In this document: positions 62,372-64,000 of the stretch, piece after piece
Layout: each line of letters begins with the position of its first letter
Numbering within the stretch: position 1 is the stretch's first letter
Source: Takakia lepidozioides
Lineage: Eukaryota; Streptophyta; Takakiopsida; Takakiales; Takakiaceae
NCBI GenBank assembly: GCA_030704615.1
Contig: CM060734.1
Span: 25,544,001 to 25,608,000 of the forward strand
Length of the DNA: 64,000 nt
Direction of reading: 5' to 3'
Notes under the pieces: generated by a model
What the model was told of the DNA's origin: nothing
Database searches by the model: none
The model's input: the letters and a program-made list of their open reading frames with translations, nothing else
Made by a program: the position numbers and the translations under genes

Positions 62372-63375
62372 GTATTTTCCTGGGACACAGAATGTCAGGA
62401 GTCATTTGAAACGCTCAAGCAACGCTTGGTGTCTGCCCTAGTTTTGGCAGCTCCGGATTGGAAGAGGCCTTTCCATATTTACGTGGATGCTTCAGCAGTG
62501 GCAGTAAGCTGTGCCCTTTGCCAACCAGATACTGATGGCCACGATCATCTGATATCTTTCGCCAGCCGACAGCTGACATTAGCTGAGACTAGGTATAGCA
62601 CCACAGAGCGGGAGGCTCTGGGAATGATTTTTGCCGTGAAGAAATATCGGCATTATTTATTGGAGACACCTTTCACATTTTTCGTTGATCACATGGCACT
62701 GTGATACCTGATCAACAAGCCTGATTTGACGGGAAGAATAGCCAGGTGGGTATTCTGCTTCAAGAATTTGACGACAAGGTAGTCTACAAGCCAGGAAGAC
62801 TTAATGCTCAGGCCGATCACCTTTCCCGATTGTCGGAAAAAACAGGAGACGAGCCTATTGACGAGATTTTCCGGATGTGTTCTTGTTCTCCATAGAGACA
62901 GTTCCTCCATGGTATGAGCACATTGCTCAATATTTGAGCACCCTGGAATTTCCCCCAGGAATGGATCAACATGCGCGACGAAAGCTTCAACTGCACAACA
63001 TGAAGTTTGTTCTTCTGGGAGGGCAACTTTATAGAAGGGGCAATACGTCACCCCAGAAGAGGTTCCTCAGATTTTAGAGTTGGCTCATGACAGCATGTGT
63101 GGAGGACACTTTGCAGGGCGACTCACAGTGCAAAAGGTTTTAAGGGCAGGATATTACTGGCCCTCCATGTTCAAAGATGCGCACATGCATGTGCGAAAAT
63201 GACTCTTGTCAGAGGTACACAAAACGGGATAACAGGCTCGGAATGCCATTAGTTCCCACCCTCCCTCTTGCTCCATTTGAGAAGTGGGGGATCGACTATG
63301 TGGGGAAGTGCACCCAACATCGAGTCGACAAAATTGCTACATCATCGCAGTTGCACATTTAAGTGATCAGGTAGG
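62372..63375 (+). pseudogene. fourth gypsy family: RNase H and integrase start
   Basis: RNase H: FHIYVDASAVAVSCAL (D), ETRYSTTEREALGMIFAVKK (E), FTFFVDHMAL (D), then a TGA at 62702. Later frames contain KPGRLNAQADHLSRL, and from about 63050 the integrase finger: ILELAHDSMCGGHF, AGYYWPSMFKDAHMHV, SCQRYTKRDN, then FEKWGIDYVG with the first core aspartate. Similarity ends near 63375, before the rest of the core. Several frameshifts are present. Confidence 0.9.
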
Positions 63376-63794
63376 CCAGTTACAATCTGTTTGAAAGTGG
63401 GTGGATCTTCAAATACCACACACTGGTCTTACCCTTCAACCACTTGAAGCATGGTCCACTCTAATATTTAACGTTGTACATGTCATACTCAGTGTTCATC
63501 TCATGGCAATCCCGTGTGTGACAAGATTTGTTTCTCTCCTTGTGAATCCTGACTACATAAGAACTTGCCCAACCACTTCACAACTGATGCTGCGAAAACA
63601 GATGTAAACCACCCCTCACCCTCTTATTCCCCCCCAAAACCAACCTCCCCTATATTGTCTTTCTATCCCAAGTCTGACAAGTGAGATTGCTGCCTAGCAA
63701 ATCCAAAATCTTGAATGACTCTTCCACAACTCGGGTGATCACATTCATTCCCTTGCTCTTCCCTGCTCGACCAACTGCCCAGTTGACCCAGGTC
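63376..63794. other. no gene; probable 3' flank of the DLST gene
   Basis: No ORF is supported. Because the DLST stop is at 63795-63797 on the minus strand, the right part is probably its 3' untranslated region. No clear AATAAA on the minus strand was found. Confidence 0.4.
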
Positions 63795-63986
63795 TCAGAG
63801 ATCTAGAAGCAAACGGCGGGGATCTTCAACTGCGTCCTTGATGGCACGGAGAAATAAAACAGCCTCCCTCCCATCGATGAGCCGGTGATCATAGGTCAGC
63901 GCCACATACATCATGGGTCTTGCAACAATGTCAGTGCCAATAACCACAGGACGCTTCTGGATGGAATGCATTCCCAAAATTGCCGA
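63795..63986 (-). CDS. DLST: last exon of dihydrolipoyllysine succinyltransferase (2-oxoglutarate dehydrogenase E2)
   Basis: The exon encodes [39 protein letters not shown] and [19 protein letters not shown] then TGA. This is the C-terminal catalytic end of the mitochondrial E2 that transfers succinyl groups to CoA in the citric acid cycle. The DHRLIDG motif carries the active-site histidine and aspartate; the C-terminus ending DPRRLLLD(L/I) is diagnostic. The residues preceding SAILG in the open frame (M-R-M) do not fit the family (PPQ expected), so I place a splice acceptor at GCAG, exon start at 63986. The rest of the gene is outside the window. It appears intact. Confidence 0.92.
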   Translation of the reverse strand, partial: SAILGMHSIQKRPVVIGTDIVARPMMYVALTYDHRLIDGREAVLFLRAIKDAVEDPRRLLLDL

Positions 63987-64000
63987 CTGCATCCGCACAT

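Overview
The window looks like nuclear DNA of a green plant, most plausibly a streptophyte with a large, repeat-rich genome such as a charophyte alga. Lineage is an inference: I see plant-type Ty3/gypsy chromoviruses with a tRNA-iMet primer site, PDF motifs typical of plant organellar single-strand DNA-binding (OSB) proteins, a plant-type acid lipase exon and a 2-oxoglutarate dehydrogenase E2 exon. There are no operons, bacterial signals or complete host genes. Most of the DNA is transposon wreckage in successive layers.

Layout. 1-2.4 kb: a possible two-helix membrane-protein exon. 2.4-8.6 kb: broken gypsy pieces (integrase fragments, LTR/leader of a family called A/B here), a 1.9-kb unit whose inverted copy lies at 44.6-46.1 kb, and a broken MULE-like transposase. 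9.4-13.9 kb: a cut LTR running straight into four 1.0-kb tandem units, each containing ~120-bp monomers. 14.3-16.5 kb: an unrecognised ORF joined to about 27 GC-rich palindromes spaced ~51 bp. 16.5-26.1 kb: a hAT transposase gene split by a complete 6,959-bp chromovirus (family Y: 725-bp LTRs, primer site, 5-bp target duplication). 26.2-27.4 kb: an RNase H-bearing element fragment. 27.6-30.0 kb: a lipase exon followed by shuffled duplications carrying four copies of an OSB-type PDF motif. 30.0-33.9 kb: 5' part of an A/B element with an unusual pre-gag region. 34.5-35.3 kb: a PIF/Harbinger transposase lacking its middle. 36.8-38.5 kb: a second RNase H element that also encodes a chromodomain and a possible methyltransferase-like segment. 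40.0-43.9 kb: family Y remains, including two abutting LTRs. 44.6-58.8 kb: family X gypsy elements, one nearly complete (gag, protease, RT, RNase H, integrase, with extra ORFs before gag and after integrase) between two deleted relatives. 59-61.6 kb: AT-rich, mostly featureless DNA. 61.6-63.4 kb: a fourth gypsy pol fragment. 63.8-64 kb: the last exon of the E2 succinyltransferase gene, on the minus strand.

Almost every mobile-element gene carries stops or frameshifts, so little is likely to move autonomously now. The clearest history is the family Y insertion into hAT: removing the element and one target copy restores the hAT reading frame. The least explained structures are the palindrome array, the nested 1-kb tandem repeat with a covarying hairpin, the PDF-motif cluster and the chromodomain/RNase H element.
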